Under the pieces are notes generated by a model. The model was not told where the DNA came from. It did not search any database and saw nothing but the letters and a program-made list of their open reading frames with translations. Positions 25,369-33,934 of a stretch of 64,000 bases of DNA are shown in pieces. Each line of letters opens with the position of its first letter. The stretch's first letter is position 1. Source of the stretch: 66-474 sp050737995 (GTDB lineage: Bacteria; Pseudomonadota; Gammaproteobacteria; Xanthomonadales; Rhodanobacteraceae); the NCBI GenBank assembly GCA_050737995.1, contig JBOHYR010000141.1, positions 38,806-102,805 of the forward strand, given 5' to 3'. The translations under genes were made by a program, and so were the position numbers.

Positions 25369-27267
25369 ATGAAACGACTGACATTGCTGCTTGGCGTTGC
25401 TGCCCTCGTCGCGTGTATGCCCTGCATGGCCAGCGAAAGCGCGCAGGCCGCGCCGGGTCCCGTCGCATTGACGGTGAGCCTGCCCGACCCCGGCCAGAAG
25501 ATCCTGTACGTGCAAGAGGTGCTGCCGGTCGAGCCGGGGCCCTTGACGCTCTACTATCCGAAGTGGATTCCCGGCGATCACTCGCCGGACGGGCCCATCG
25601 AAGAGGTCATGGGCCTGGAATTCACGGCCGGCGGCCAGCGCATCGCGTGGCAGCGCGATGAACTCGACAGGTTCACGTTCCATTTGACGGTGCCGGAGGG
25701 GGTGCATCAGCTCGACATACGGTTCCAATTCCCGTCCCGAGACCGGGTGACGACCAATCTCCTCGACCTCACCTGGGATCATGTTGCACTGTACCGTGCC
25801 GGTTACCCGACCAGGGTGCAGATGTTCCAGCCGTCGCTCGTGATTCCAGCCGACTGGCAATATGGCAGCGCTTTGCAGACGGACAGGCGCGATGGCAAAC
25901 GCATCACGTTCAAGCCGGTACCGTTCAACACGTTGGTCGATTCCCCCGTGATCGCCGGCAAGTATTTCCGCCAGATCGACCTGACGCCGCCCGGCTCGTC
26001 GGTGCACCGTTATCTCGACATGGTGGGCGACGATGCCTCGGCCATCGCCATTACCGACCGGCAAATCGGTGGCTATCGCCATCTGATCGAACAGGAGCAG
26101 GCGCTTTTTCACTCCCACCATTACGACAGCTATCACCTGCTGCTGACCCTGAGCGACCACACATCGGTCGGCGGTCTGGAACATCATCAGTCGAGTGACG
26201 ACCGCGCACGTGGCGGCTCCAAGATGTTTGCCGACGCCGATCATTTCATGCTCGACGCTTCGCTACTGCCGCACGAGTACACGCATTCGTGGAACGGCAA
26301 ATTCATGCGCCCGGTGGGCCTGTGGCAGCCCGACTTCGAGCAGCCGGAACGCACCAAGCTGTTGTGGGTCTACGAGGGGCTTACGGTTTATCTGGGTGAC
26401 ATGCTGACGGCGCGTAGCGGCTTGTGGTCGCCTGAAACCTGGCGTGAGGTGCTCGCATACCGCGCCGCGGTGATGGCCCACCGCACCGGTCGCACGTGGC
26501 GGCCGTTGATCGACACCACCATTGCGGTGGACTACAACGCACCCAGCGCATGGGCCAACTGGCGCCGGCAAAACGACTTCTACAGCGAAGGCGAACTGCT
26601 GTGGCTGGCCGTCGACATGAAGATTCGTGAGTTGAGCCACGACCGGCGTTCCATCGATGATTTCGCGCGCGACTTTTTCAGCGTCGACAATGGCAGCTTC
26701 GTCACACATACCTACGATTTCAAGGATGTCGTGGCTGCACTCAACAATGTTCAACCGTACGACTGGGCCGGGTATCTGCACACATGGGTGAACGGCGTGG
26801 GCCAGCAGGTGCCGCTGTTGTCCGGTATCGATGCAAGTGGCTGGCGCCTGGTCTATACCGACAAACCTTCCGGTTACCAGAGCGCGCTGGAAACCGTCGG
26901 GATGGGAGAGTTGGAAGGGATGGGCGTCAACGCGATGTTTTCGGTGGGCATGTTCCTCGGCAACGATGCCAGGATCGTGGACGTGTTGTGGGACGGGCCG
27001 GCTTTCAAGGCCGGACTGGCGCCCGACATGAAGCTCGTTTCCGTCAATGGCCGTGCCTACACCGCGCAGGTGCTGCACGATGAAATTGCCAACGCGCAAC
27101 GCAGCAAGCAGCCATTGCAGATCCAGGCGCGGAACGATGGCGCTGTCGCTACGTACACGATCCATTACGACGGCGGGTTGAAGTATCCACACCTCGTCCA
27201 CGAGCGCGACAAGACCGATTACCTCAAGCAGTTGCTGGCGCCCAAACCAGTGGGGAACGGTTCATGA
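25369..27267 (+). CDS. Exported M61-family metallopeptidase (glycyl aminopeptidase-like) with PDZ domain
   Basis: The 632-residue precursor has a signal peptide (about 1-22 or 28), an N-terminal beta domain (30-200), and the peptidase core with zinc ligands His302 and His306 (HEYTHSWNGK) and Glu336 (LLWVYEGLTVYLGD). A PDZ-like domain ends the protein (about 535-610: DGPAFKAGLAPDMKLVSVNG). M61 enzymes remove N-terminal Gly or Ala from peptides. It follows the amino-acid permease and precedes an exported hydrolase on the same strand. Confidence 0.94.
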   Translation: MKRLTLLLGVAALVACMPCMASESAQAAPGPVALTVSLPDPGQKILYVQEVLPVEPGPLTLYYPKWIPGDHSPDGPIEEVMGLEFTAGGQRIAWQRDELDRFTFHLTVPEGVHQLDIRFQFPSRDRVTTNLLDLTWDHVALYRAGYPTRVQMFQPSLVIPADWQYGSALQTDRRDGKRITFKPVPFNTLVDSPVIAGKYFRQIDLTPPGSSVHRYLDMVGDDASAIAITDRQIGGYRHLIEQEQALFHSHHYDSYHLLLTLSDHTSVGGLEHHQSSDDRARGGSKMFADADHFMLDASLLPHEYTHSWNGKFMRPVGLWQPDFEQPERTKLLWVYEGLTVYLGDMLTARSGLWSPETWREVLAYRAAVMAHRTGRTWRPLIDTTIAVDYNAPSAWANWRRQNDFYSEGELLWLAVDMKIRELSHDRRSIDDFARDFFSVDNGSFVTHTYDFKDVVAALNNVQPYDWAGYLHTWVNGVGQQVPLLSGIDASGWRLVYTDKPSGYQSALETVGMGELEGMGVNAMFSVGMFLGNDARIVDVLWDGPAFKAGLAPDMKLVSVNGRAYTAQVLHDEIANAQRSKQPLQIQARNDGAVATYTIHYDGGLKYPHLVHERDKTDYLKQLLAPKPVGNGS

Positions 27268-27429
27268 ATCTATGGACCTTCCATCGCACGCGATGGTGCG
27301 CCGTGTTATCGACATTGAGGCTGTCGGCAGCAAAGATTGTCGTTAGCAGTCTCGCGTCGCTCCAGGCCGAGTATTCGCATTTCGCTTGCAGGCGATGAGG
27401 GGTCATCCTCAACCGGGAAGAAAGTGGGC

Positions 27430-28776
27430 ATGAAACCGCAGCCGGGATTGTTGTTTGCATTGATTGGCGTGATGGCGTCTGCTGCCGCATTTGCCGCCCC
27501 TCGCGCAGTAGACACGTGCATGGCGAACGCGCAGGCGTCACTGGATGCGGTCGTGCAAGGTCACTACGCCGCAGCGGGAAAGGACTTCGCCACGGTGACC
27601 GCCAAGGCATTACCGCCAGCAAAAATCGAGCAGGCGTGGACTGATGTACAGAAAAGGTTCGGTGTGTACCGGAGTCATGGCACGCTGCATCCGTTGACTT
27701 TCCAAGGCAAGCCGGTAGTGGTGACTCCCGTGAGGTTCGCGAACGGTCCACTGGATTTCGTGGTGGCCTGCGACGCATCGAATCGCATCACGTTGTTTTA
27801 CCTGTTGAAACCGTCGGTGGTCGAGGCTCCGGCACCCATCAAGGCGCACACCAAAGCAAACGGCGTGCGCATCGAACCCCTGTTCGTGCCGTCTCCGTTC
27901 GGACCGTTGCGTGGTGCACTGACCCTGCCCGCAGGCGAGGGGCTCTTTCCGGCAGTAGTGCTGGTAGGCGGGTCGGGGCCAAATGACCTTGACGAAACGG
28001 TGGGCGGCAGCAAGCCGTTCCGGGATATTGCCAATGGGCTGGCGGCTGCGGGGATTGCGTCCCTGCGGTATGACAAGCGGCAAACCGATTACCCGCTGCA
28101 GATGAGTGCCAATGCTCATCTCACGGTCGATGAAGAGGAAACCGACGATGCGTTGACCGCGGCGCATCTGCTGGCGAAACAGCGAGGGATCAATCCGCAT
28201 CGGGTATTTGTGTTGGGTCACAGCGAAGGCGGAATGCTGGTGCCACGTATCGGTCAACGTGATCCGAGCTTGGCCGGGCTCATCCTGCTGGCTGCTCCTG
28301 CACGGAAACTGCTGGCGGTCAGTCGACAACAAGTGCGGGAACAAGGACAGCGCCTTGGCTTGCCTGCTACGCAGATCCACGCCTCCGAGGAAGCGCTTGC
28401 CGCAGAACAGAAACTGCTCGACAAGGCTGATCCGAAGAATCCGCCGCAAGGAGAGTTTGGCGGGGCGCCGCAGACTTGGTGGTTGAGCCTCCATGGCTAC
28501 GATCAGGTTGCCGTGGCAAAGTCACTTCAGCTGCCGATGCTGATCTTGCAAGGTGGCAGCGATTTCCAAGTGTCGCCGAAATACGATTTCGATCTATGGA
28601 AGCAGGCGCTGGCCGGAAAATCCAACGTAACGTTTCATTTGTATCCGGGCCTGAGTCACTTGTTCACGCCCGCAGGCAGGACGATGACCTCGGCTGATTA
28701 CGCCAAGCCAGCGCACGTCGATCCCACGGTCATCCAGGAAATCGACAAGTGGATCAAGGCGCAGCCCGCGAAGTGA
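27430..28776 (+). CDS. Exported alpha/beta hydrolase with N-terminal DUF3887-like domain
   Basis: The 448-residue precursor has a signal peptide (1-23), a small N-terminal domain (30-125) with two cysteines (Cys30, Cys114) of the kind called DUF3887, and an alpha/beta hydrolase domain (150-448). The nucleophile elbow is GHSEGG (Ser265); the acid is likely Asp in GGSDFQVSP and the base His in GLSHLF. The preceding VVLVGGSGPNDLDE carries the oxyanion region. Relatives act on esters or peptides in the periplasm. The ATG at 27430 is chosen because the earlier frame start lacks a signal sequence. Confidence 0.9.
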   Translation: MKPQPGLLFALIGVMASAAAFAAPRAVDTCMANAQASLDAVVQGHYAAAGKDFATVTAKALPPAKIEQAWTDVQKRFGVYRSHGTLHPLTFQGKPVVVTPVRFANGPLDFVVACDASNRITLFYLLKPSVVEAPAPIKAHTKANGVRIEPLFVPSPFGPLRGALTLPAGEGLFPAVVLVGGSGPNDLDETVGGSKPFRDIANGLAAAGIASLRYDKRQTDYPLQMSANAHLTVDEEETDDALTAAHLLAKQRGINPHRVFVLGHSEGGMLVPRIGQRDPSLAGLILLAAPARKLLAVSRQQVREQGQRLGLPATQIHASEEALAAEQKLLDKADPKNPPQGEFGGAPQTWWLSLHGYDQVAVAKSLQLPMLILQGGSDFQVSPKYDFDLWKQALAGKSNVTFHLYPGLSHLFTPAGRTMTSADYAKPAHVDPTVIQEIDKWIKAQPAK

Positions 28777-28843
28777 ACGGCTGGCGCAGCGGCGCCAAAC
28801 CCGGAACCGCTACAATTCACCGTTTCGGATTCCGCCAGCCGCC

Positions 28844-30211
28844 ATGTTCGACAACCTGACCCAGCGTCTTTCCACCACCGTCCAACGCCTGACGGGGCGT
28901 GGCCGGCTGACAGAAGAGAACATCCGCGAGGCGCTGCGCGAGGTCCGCGTGGCGTTGCTGGAAGCCGACGTCGCGCTGCCGGTGGTGCAGGCGCTGATCG
29001 AGCGCATCAAGGTGCGCGCGATCGGGCAGGAAGTGCTGAAAAGCCTGACACCCGGGCAGGCGCTGATCAAGGTCGTGCGCGATGAATTGACCGCGGTAAT
29101 GGGTACCGCCAATGCCCAGCTCAACCTCGCCGCGACGCCGCCGGCGGTGGTGCTGATGGCGGGTTTGCAGGGCGCCGGCAAGACCACCACGGTCGCCAAG
29201 CTCGCGCGGCATTTGATCGAGCACAAGAAGAAGGTGATGGTGGTCAGCGCCGACGTGTACCGTCCGGCCGCGATCGAACAATTGCAGACGCTGGCCGTGC
29301 AGGTCGGTGCGGCCTTCGTGCCTTCGCAAACCGGCCAGAAACCGGTCGCCATTGCGAAGGCCGCGATCGATACCGCCCGGCGCGAAGTTGCCGACGTGTT
29401 GATCGTCGATACCGCCGGCCGCACCAGCATCGACGAGGCGATGATGGCCGAGATCAAGGCGCTGCATGGCGCGTTGAACCCGGTCGAAACCCTGTTCGTG
29501 GTCGATTCGATGACCGGCCAGGACGCGGCCAACACCGCCAAGGCATTTGCCGAAGCGCTGCCGCTGACCGGCGTGATCCTGACCAAGGTCGATGGCGACG
29601 CGCGCGGCGGCGCGGCGTTGTCGGTGCGCTACATCACCGGCCGCCCGATCAAGTTCCTTGGCGCGGGAGAAAAACCCGACGCGCTGGAACCTTTCCATCC
29701 CGATCGCATGGCGACACGCATCCTCGGCATGGGCGATGTACTGAGCCTGGTCGAGGATGTCCAGCGCAAGACCGATGCCGACAAGGCGGCCAAGCTGGCG
29801 GCCAAGGTTTCCAAGGGCAAGCGTTTCGATCTGAACGACATGAAGGACCAGCTCGACCAGATGCTCAACATGGGCGGCCTAGCCGGGTTGATGGAGAAAC
29901 TGCCGGGCGTGTCGTCACTGCCCGACAAGGTGAAGTCGCAGGTCAACGACAAGGAAGTGCGAAAGATGATGGCGATCATCGACTCGATGACGAAGAAGGA
30001 ACGCCGTCACCCCGATCTGCTCAAGGGCCCGCGACGCGCGCGCGTCGCGCGCGGTTCCGGTACCCAGCCTGCCGACGTCAACCGGCTGCTCAAGCAGTAC
30101 ACCCAGATGTCCAAGATGATGTCCAAGTTCGCGCGCGGCGGCATGAAGGGGCTGATGCGGCAGATGTCGGGGTCGATGAAGGGGTTGGGAGGCAGGGGGT
30201 TTCCGGGCTGA
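28844..30211 (+). CDS. ffh: Signal recognition particle GTPase
   Basis: The 455-residue SRP54 homologue has the N domain (1-90), the GTPase G domain with G1 GLQGAGKTT (107-115), SADVYRPAAIEQL, DTAGR and TKVDGDARGG, and the methionine-rich M domain (about 325-455: MKDQLDQMLNMGG, MKGLMRQMSGSMKGLGG) that binds 4.5S RNA and signal peptides. It directs nascent membrane proteins to FtsY and the translocon. A -10-like TACAAT lies 28 bases before the ATG. A large REP-like inverted repeat follows the stop, then the rpsP operon. Confidence 0.98.
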   Translation: MFDNLTQRLSTTVQRLTGRGRLTEENIREALREVRVALLEADVALPVVQALIERIKVRAIGQEVLKSLTPGQALIKVVRDELTAVMGTANAQLNLAATPPAVVLMAGLQGAGKTTTVAKLARHLIEHKKKVMVVSADVYRPAAIEQLQTLAVQVGAAFVPSQTGQKPVAIAKAAIDTARREVADVLIVDTAGRTSIDEAMMAEIKALHGALNPVETLFVVDSMTGQDAANTAKAFAEALPLTGVILTKVDGDARGGAALSVRYITGRPIKFLGAGEKPDALEPFHPDRMATRILGMGDVLSLVEDVQRKTDADKAAKLAAKVSKGKRFDLNDMKDQLDQMLNMGGLAGLMEKLPGVSSLPDKVKSQVNDKEVRKMMAIIDSMTKKERRHPDLLKGPRRARVARGSGTQPADVNRLLKQYTQMSKMMSKFARGGMKGLMRQMSGSMKGLGGRGFPG

Positions 30212-30222
30212 AGCGGCGACGT

Positions 30223-30307
30223 GTAGGCCGGGCTGAGCTGTGCGAAGCCCAATATCCCGATGCTGTTCGTTGTTCGTTGGGCTTTGACTTCGCTCAGCCC
30301 GACCTAC
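30223..30307. repeat. REP-like inverted repeat after ffh
   Basis: The left arm (30223-30252, beginning GTAGGCCGGGCTGAGC and ending GAAGCCCAA) pairs imperfectly with the right arm (30277-30307, beginning TTGGGCTTTGAC and ending CAGCCCGACCTAC), and each arm is itself partly self-complementary. This is the form of the interspersed palindromic REP elements often mobilised by RAYT transposases. It could form a long stem that also separates ffh from rpsP. Confidence 0.7.
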
Positions 30308-30416
30308 GGCGCTTGCCACTCGCATTTCCTCGATTTTGCCTTTACAATTGGCCGTTTCCCGAGCCCGGGGTCCCCCGCGACCGGTCCGTGGCCGTTCCAT
30401 TCGGAGTCGATAGATC

Positions 30417-30677
30417 ATGGTAAGGATTCGTCTTTCGCGCGCAGGCGCCAAGGGCCGGCCGTTTTACCACGTGGTGGTGACGGATCAGCGGAGTGCCCGC
30501 GACGGCCGCAACATCGAGCGTCTGGGGTACTTCAACCCCGGCGCCGCCGGCGAGCACGACAAGCGTCTGGTGCTGGACGTCGAGAAGCTCAACGCGTGGA
30601 TTGCCAAAGGCGCCCAGTGTTCGGACAAGGTTGTGGCACTGGCCAAGGAAGCCGGCAAGCAAACTGCCGCAGCCTGA
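30417..30677 (+). CDS. rpsP: 30S ribosomal protein S16
   Basis: The 86-residue protein starts MVRIRLSRAGAKGRPFYHVV and matches S16 throughout, including GRNIERLGYFNP. It is needed for 30S assembly. It opens the standard rpsP-rimM-trmD-rplS operon. GGAG stands before the ATG, and TACAAT at 30343-30348 is a plausible -10 box for the operon. Confidence 0.98.
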   Translation: MVRIRLSRAGAKGRPFYHVVVTDQRSARDGRNIERLGYFNPGAAGEHDKRLVLDVEKLNAWIAKGAQCSDKVVALAKEAGKQTAAA

Positions 30678-30681
30678 TGCA

Positions 30682-31194
30682 ATGAACGAGCGGCGGGTGC
30701 TGCTCGGACGCATCGTGGGTGTGCACGGCGTACATGGTGCGGTAAAGCTGGAGTCGTTTACCGAACCACGACTGGCGATTTTCGGTTACAGGCCCTGGTT
30801 GCTGGAGCGCGAGCCCGGAACGTTCGAAAAAATCGCCGAGGCGCAGGGACACGCGCAAGGCAAGGGCATGGTTGCGACGCTTGCGGGTGTGAGCGATCGC
30901 GACGCGGCAATGGCGTGGATTGGCGCGCGCATCTGGATTCCGCGCGAGGTGTTGCCGGAGCCGGAAGCCGGCGAATTTTACCAGACGGATCTGGAAGGAT
31001 TGCAGGTGCTGAACACGGCGGGCGAGTTGCTCGGTACGGTCAGCCACCTGTTCGACAATGGCGCGCATGATGTCCTGATGGTGCGTGACGAGGCGGGCAC
31101 GGAGCGCCTGATTCCGTATGTGGTGGATGTATACGTGAAATCGGTCGATCTGGATGCGGGACGCATCGTGGTCGATTGGAACAAAGGTGATTGA
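30682..31194 (+). CDS. rimM: 16S rRNA maturation factor RimM
   Basis: The 170-residue protein has the N-terminal RimM beta barrel (LLGRIVGVHGVHGAVKLESF, residues 7-26) and a PRC-barrel domain from about 97 (EFYQTDLEGLQVLN, LIPYVVDVYVKSVDL). It helps 30S head maturation around S19. The ATG comes four bases after the rpsP stop, as expected in this operon. Confidence 0.97.
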   Translation: MNERRVLLGRIVGVHGVHGAVKLESFTEPRLAIFGYRPWLLEREPGTFEKIAEAQGHAQGKGMVATLAGVSDRDAAMAWIGARIWIPREVLPEPEAGEFYQTDLEGLQVLNTAGELLGTVSHLFDNGAHDVLMVRDEAGTERLIPYVVDVYVKSVDLDAGRIVVDWNKGD

Positions 31195-31217
31195 AGCAGG
31201 GATGATCGAGCGCACTG

Positions 31218-31979
31218 ATGCGTATTGACGTCATTAGCCTGTTTCCCGAATTCGTGCGCCACTGCGCCGGTTTCGGGGTGACGGGACGGGCAGTCGAGCG
31301 TGGCCTGTTGCAACTGGAAGCGTGGAATCCACGCGACCACGCCGCAGGCGGCTATCGCCGGGTCGACGACACCGCGTGTGGCGGTGGTCCGGGGATGGTG
31401 ATGATGGTCGAGCCGCTGCGGCGTACGCTGGTAGCGGCGAGACAGGCATCGACGGATCCGGTTTCTGTGATTTATTTGAGTCCGCAGGGAAGGCGGCTCA
31501 CGCAGGACAAGGTACGGCAGTTGGCAAAATTGCCGCGAATGATTTTGTTGTGCGGGCGCTACGAAGGGATCGACGAGCGCCTGATCGAACACGAGGTCGA
31601 TGAAGAACTGTCGATAGGCGATTACGTGCTGTCGGGCGGCGAGTTGGCCGCGGCGGTTCTGATCGACGCGATCGGCAGGTTGCAGGAAGGCGCGTTGGGC
31701 GATGCGCAATCTGCCGAGCAGGATTCGTTTTCGGACGGCCTGCTGGATTGCCCGCACTACACGCGGCCGGTCAGCGATCCGTACGGCGAGGTGCCGGCGG
31801 TATTGCTGTCGGGCGACCACTTGGCGATCGCGCGGTGGCGACGCCAGCAGTCGCTGGGCCGCACGTGGTTGCGGCGTCCGGACCTGCTGGAAGCGTTGAC
31901 GCTGAATGCCGAAGACCAAAGATTGCTGGAAGAATTCAAACGGAAACACAAGGGTAAAACCCATGAACAAGATCATTGA
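31218..31979 (+). CDS. trmD: tRNA (guanine-37-N1)-methyltransferase
   Basis: The 253-residue SPOUT methyltransferase starts MRIDVISLFPEFV and carries the knot region LCGRYEGIDERLIEHEVDEE and SIGDYVLSGGELAAAVLIDA. It methylates G37 of several tRNAs to prevent +1 frameshifts. Its 3' end overlaps the rplS start by 17 bases, in another frame, a tight coupling. Confidence 0.98.
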   Translation: MRIDVISLFPEFVRHCAGFGVTGRAVERGLLQLEAWNPRDHAAGGYRRVDDTACGGGPGMVMMVEPLRRTLVAARQASTDPVSVIYLSPQGRRLTQDKVRQLAKLPRMILLCGRYEGIDERLIEHEVDEELSIGDYVLSGGELAAAVLIDAIGRLQEGALGDAQSAEQDSFSDGLLDCPHYTRPVSDPYGEVPAVLLSGDHLAIARWRRQQSLGRTWLRRPDLLEALTLNAEDQRLLEEFKRKHKGKTHEQDH

Positions 31980-32343
31980 ACAATTCGAAGCCGCCCAGAT
32001 GGGCCGTGAGCTGCCCTCATTCGCTGCAGGCGACACCGTGGTCGTCAACGTCAAGGTCACCGAAGGCAACCGCGAGCGCGTGCAGGCTTTCGAGGGGGTG
32101 TGCATTGCACGTCGCAATCGCGGCCTGCATTCCGCCTTCACCGTGCGCAAGATGTCGCACGGCACCGGTGTCGAGCGCGTATTCCAGGCGCACAGTACGG
32201 CTATCGACTCGATCCAGGTGAAGCGCAAGGGCAAGGTACGTGGCGCCAAGCTGTACTTCCTGCGTGGGCTGGAAGGCAAGGCCGCGCGCATCAAGGAAGA
32301 CATCGCTGCGCGCGGCAAGTCGGACAGCAGCCGCGTCAAGTAA
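31963..32343 (+). CDS. rplS: 50S ribosomal protein L19
   Basis: The 126-residue protein matches L19, with FAAGDTVVVNVKVTEGNRER, VQAFEGVCIARRNRGL and KLYFLRGLEGKAARIKE. It sits at the 30S-50S interface. A GTG/ATG further upstream in the same frame is not needed: the L19 sequence begins at the ATG at 31963, inside trmD. A terminator follows 20 bases after the stop. Confidence 0.98.
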   Translation: MNKIIEQFEAAQMGRELPSFAAGDTVVVNVKVTEGNRERVQAFEGVCIARRNRGLHSAFTVRKMSHGTGVERVFQAHSTAIDSIQVKRKGKVRGAKLYFLRGLEGKAARIKEDIAARGKSDSSRVK

Positions 32344-32363
32344 TCTTCTCGCACAGCTCATGC

Positions 32364-32396
32364 AAAGCCGCGCGGAGCGATCCGCGTGGCTTTTTT
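32364..32396 (+). terminator. Rho-independent terminator of the rpsP-rplS operon
   Basis: An interrupted stem AAAGCCGCGCGGA / TCCGCGTGGCTTT with loop GCGA, followed by six T in total (32391-32396). Confidence 0.92.
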
Positions 32397-32832
32397 GCTG
32401 CTACAAGCCGTTGCATTCTGCATGCCGTCGTCTCGGTGTGTCTGCACGATGATTCCTGATTCGCGCGATCTTCGGCTGTGCGATCGTGTTGTAAAAATGT
32501 TTCACGTCATTCCGGTGCCATCGCCGGTTCTTTGGCGATGGCACACGTCATCCAGTCTCGGTCCTCTCATCGGAGCAAGACCAGGATAGACTCGCGCCAT
32601 CCGTGGCGCTCGCCCTTCGTGCCCCCTGCGGCGTTCGCTTTTGCAGTCCTGCCGCCGCAGTCGGATTTCGCCCGCAAACGATGCGAGCAACCCCGGAATG
32701 ACCAACGTGGAGAGTACCTGGGCTGCGAACCAGACCGAATTGGGGGGTGATTTGATCCAGCGCATGTGTCCGTGCGGTCCACATTGTTAGAGTTGAGCTA
32801 CGGCACGCAGTGCAGGTCAATCGGGATGCTTC
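32397..32832. repeat. Gene-free gap with hairpin flanked by direct repeats
   Basis: No gene is supported in these 436 bases. A perfect 11-base stem GTGCCATCGCC (32515-32525) / GGCGATGGCAC (32534-32544) with loop GGTTCTTT is flanked by near-identical direct repeats CACGTCATTCC (32503-32513) and CACGTCATCC (32544-32553). The following 150 bases (around 32595-32700) read like the GC-rich interspersed intergenic sequence that yields HPWRSPF-type false peptides. This may be a small non-autonomous element. Confidence 0.45.
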
Positions 32833-33597
32833 ATGGAACTCGCGGAGCAGGTCGTGTTGGTCACGGGCGCCGGCCGTGGACTCGGCGGGGCCATCGCAAG
32901 GGCGTTCTCCGGTACGGGCGCACGGGTGATCATCAATTACCGGCACAGCCGCGAGGCGGCGGAATCGCTCGCGACCGCAGTCGGTACCTCGAAGGCGCTG
33001 GCGGTACAGGCGGATGTCACCGATGCGCAACAAGTTTCTGCGATGCTGACGACTGCGCGTAAACATTTCGGTGAGGCCGTAACCACCGTGATCAACAACG
33101 CATTGGCGGATTTTTCTTTCAACGGCGACGCGCGTACCAAGGCACCTGACATCGGCTGGGAATCATTCGCGGCCCAGTTTGAAGGCAGCGTGCGCGGCGC
33201 GCTGAATACCGTGCAGTCGGCGTTGCCAGGCATGCGCGAACGTGCTTTCGGGCGCGTCATCAATATCGGCAGCAATCTGTTCCAGAATCATGTGGTTCCG
33301 TACCACGACTACACAGCCGGAAAGGCGGCATTGCTGGCGCTGACCCGAACGCTTGCCGCCGACCTCGGACCCGATGGCATCACGGTCAACATGGTCTCGG
33401 GTGGTTTGCTGCGCACCACCGATGCCAGCGCCGCCACACCGGATGCCATTTTCGACACGATTGCCGCGAACACGCCGTTGCGGCGCGTGACGACTCCGAC
33501 CGAGTTCGCCGATGCGGTGCTGTTCTTCGCATCCCCTTGGGCACGCGCCGTAACTGGGCAAAATCTGGTCGTGGATGGCGGCCTGGTGAAGAATTGA
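32833..33597 (+). CDS. Short-chain dehydrogenase/reductase (3-oxoacyl-ACP reductase-like)
   Basis: The 254-residue Rossmann protein has the NAD(P) motif TGAGRGLG (11-18), NNA (88-90) and the catalytic Ser147, Tyr160 and Lys164 (YTAGK). The C-terminal GRxxTPxEFADAVLFFASP and GQNLVVDGGL are typical of FabG-like enzymes. The usual NNAG is replaced by NNAL, and an insert DFSFNGDARTK follows, so the substrate is probably not an acyl-ACP. It stands alone, with an aldo/keto reductase remnant directly downstream. Confidence 0.9.
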   Translation: MELAEQVVLVTGAGRGLGGAIARAFSGTGARVIINYRHSREAAESLATAVGTSKALAVQADVTDAQQVSAMLTTARKHFGEAVTTVINNALADFSFNGDARTKAPDIGWESFAAQFEGSVRGALNTVQSALPGMRERAFGRVINIGSNLFQNHVVPYHDYTAGKAALLALTRTLAADLGPDGITVNMVSGGLLRTTDASAATPDAIFDTIAANTPLRRVTTPTEFADAVLFFASPWARAVTGQNLVVDGGLVKN

Positions 33598-33667
33598 CCG
33601 GGGCGGTTGGTGCATGCCTGCTAGACATGAGGGTAAAGGAGGGGAATGAAATAGAGGCTGTGGCCGC

Positions 33668-33902
33668 TACCGTTCCGGCGGGTTCCCGGTCGGTGGAAAA
33701 CCGGCTATCCATCATCTCGGTTGCGGCGCGATGCGTGTCACCGGCTCGGACATCTGGAGCGAATCGGCGGACTGCGCGAAGTGTGGGCACGCTGCGGCGC
33801 GTCCCCCGGCTAGGCATCAATTTCATCGATGCAGCGGTCTCGTATGTCCCGGATGTTTCCGGATCGCTGATCCAGGAAGCGGGCCTGCCCACGCACGTGT
33901 GA
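33668..33902 (+). pseudogene. Aldo/keto reductase N-terminal remnant
   Basis: One frame reads FPVGGKPAIHHLGCGAMRVT then GSDIWSESADCAK; after a frame change near 33783-33790 another reads LRRVPRLGINFIDAAVSYVP and DVSGSLIQEAGLP, ending in a TGA at 33902. These blocks, in this order, are the N-terminal quarter of aldo/keto reductases (usually GINFIDTADSYGP). No in-frame start codon remains: a TGA lies a few codons before the first block. The catalytic Tyr is replaced by Val (SYVP is kept but the surrounding TADSYG is changed), and Lys, His and the rest of the barrel are missing. It is a dead fragment between the SDR and RND genes. Confidence 0.72.
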
Positions 33903-33934
33903 TCACCCTTGAAGGTGTCCAAACGGCCATGGTG

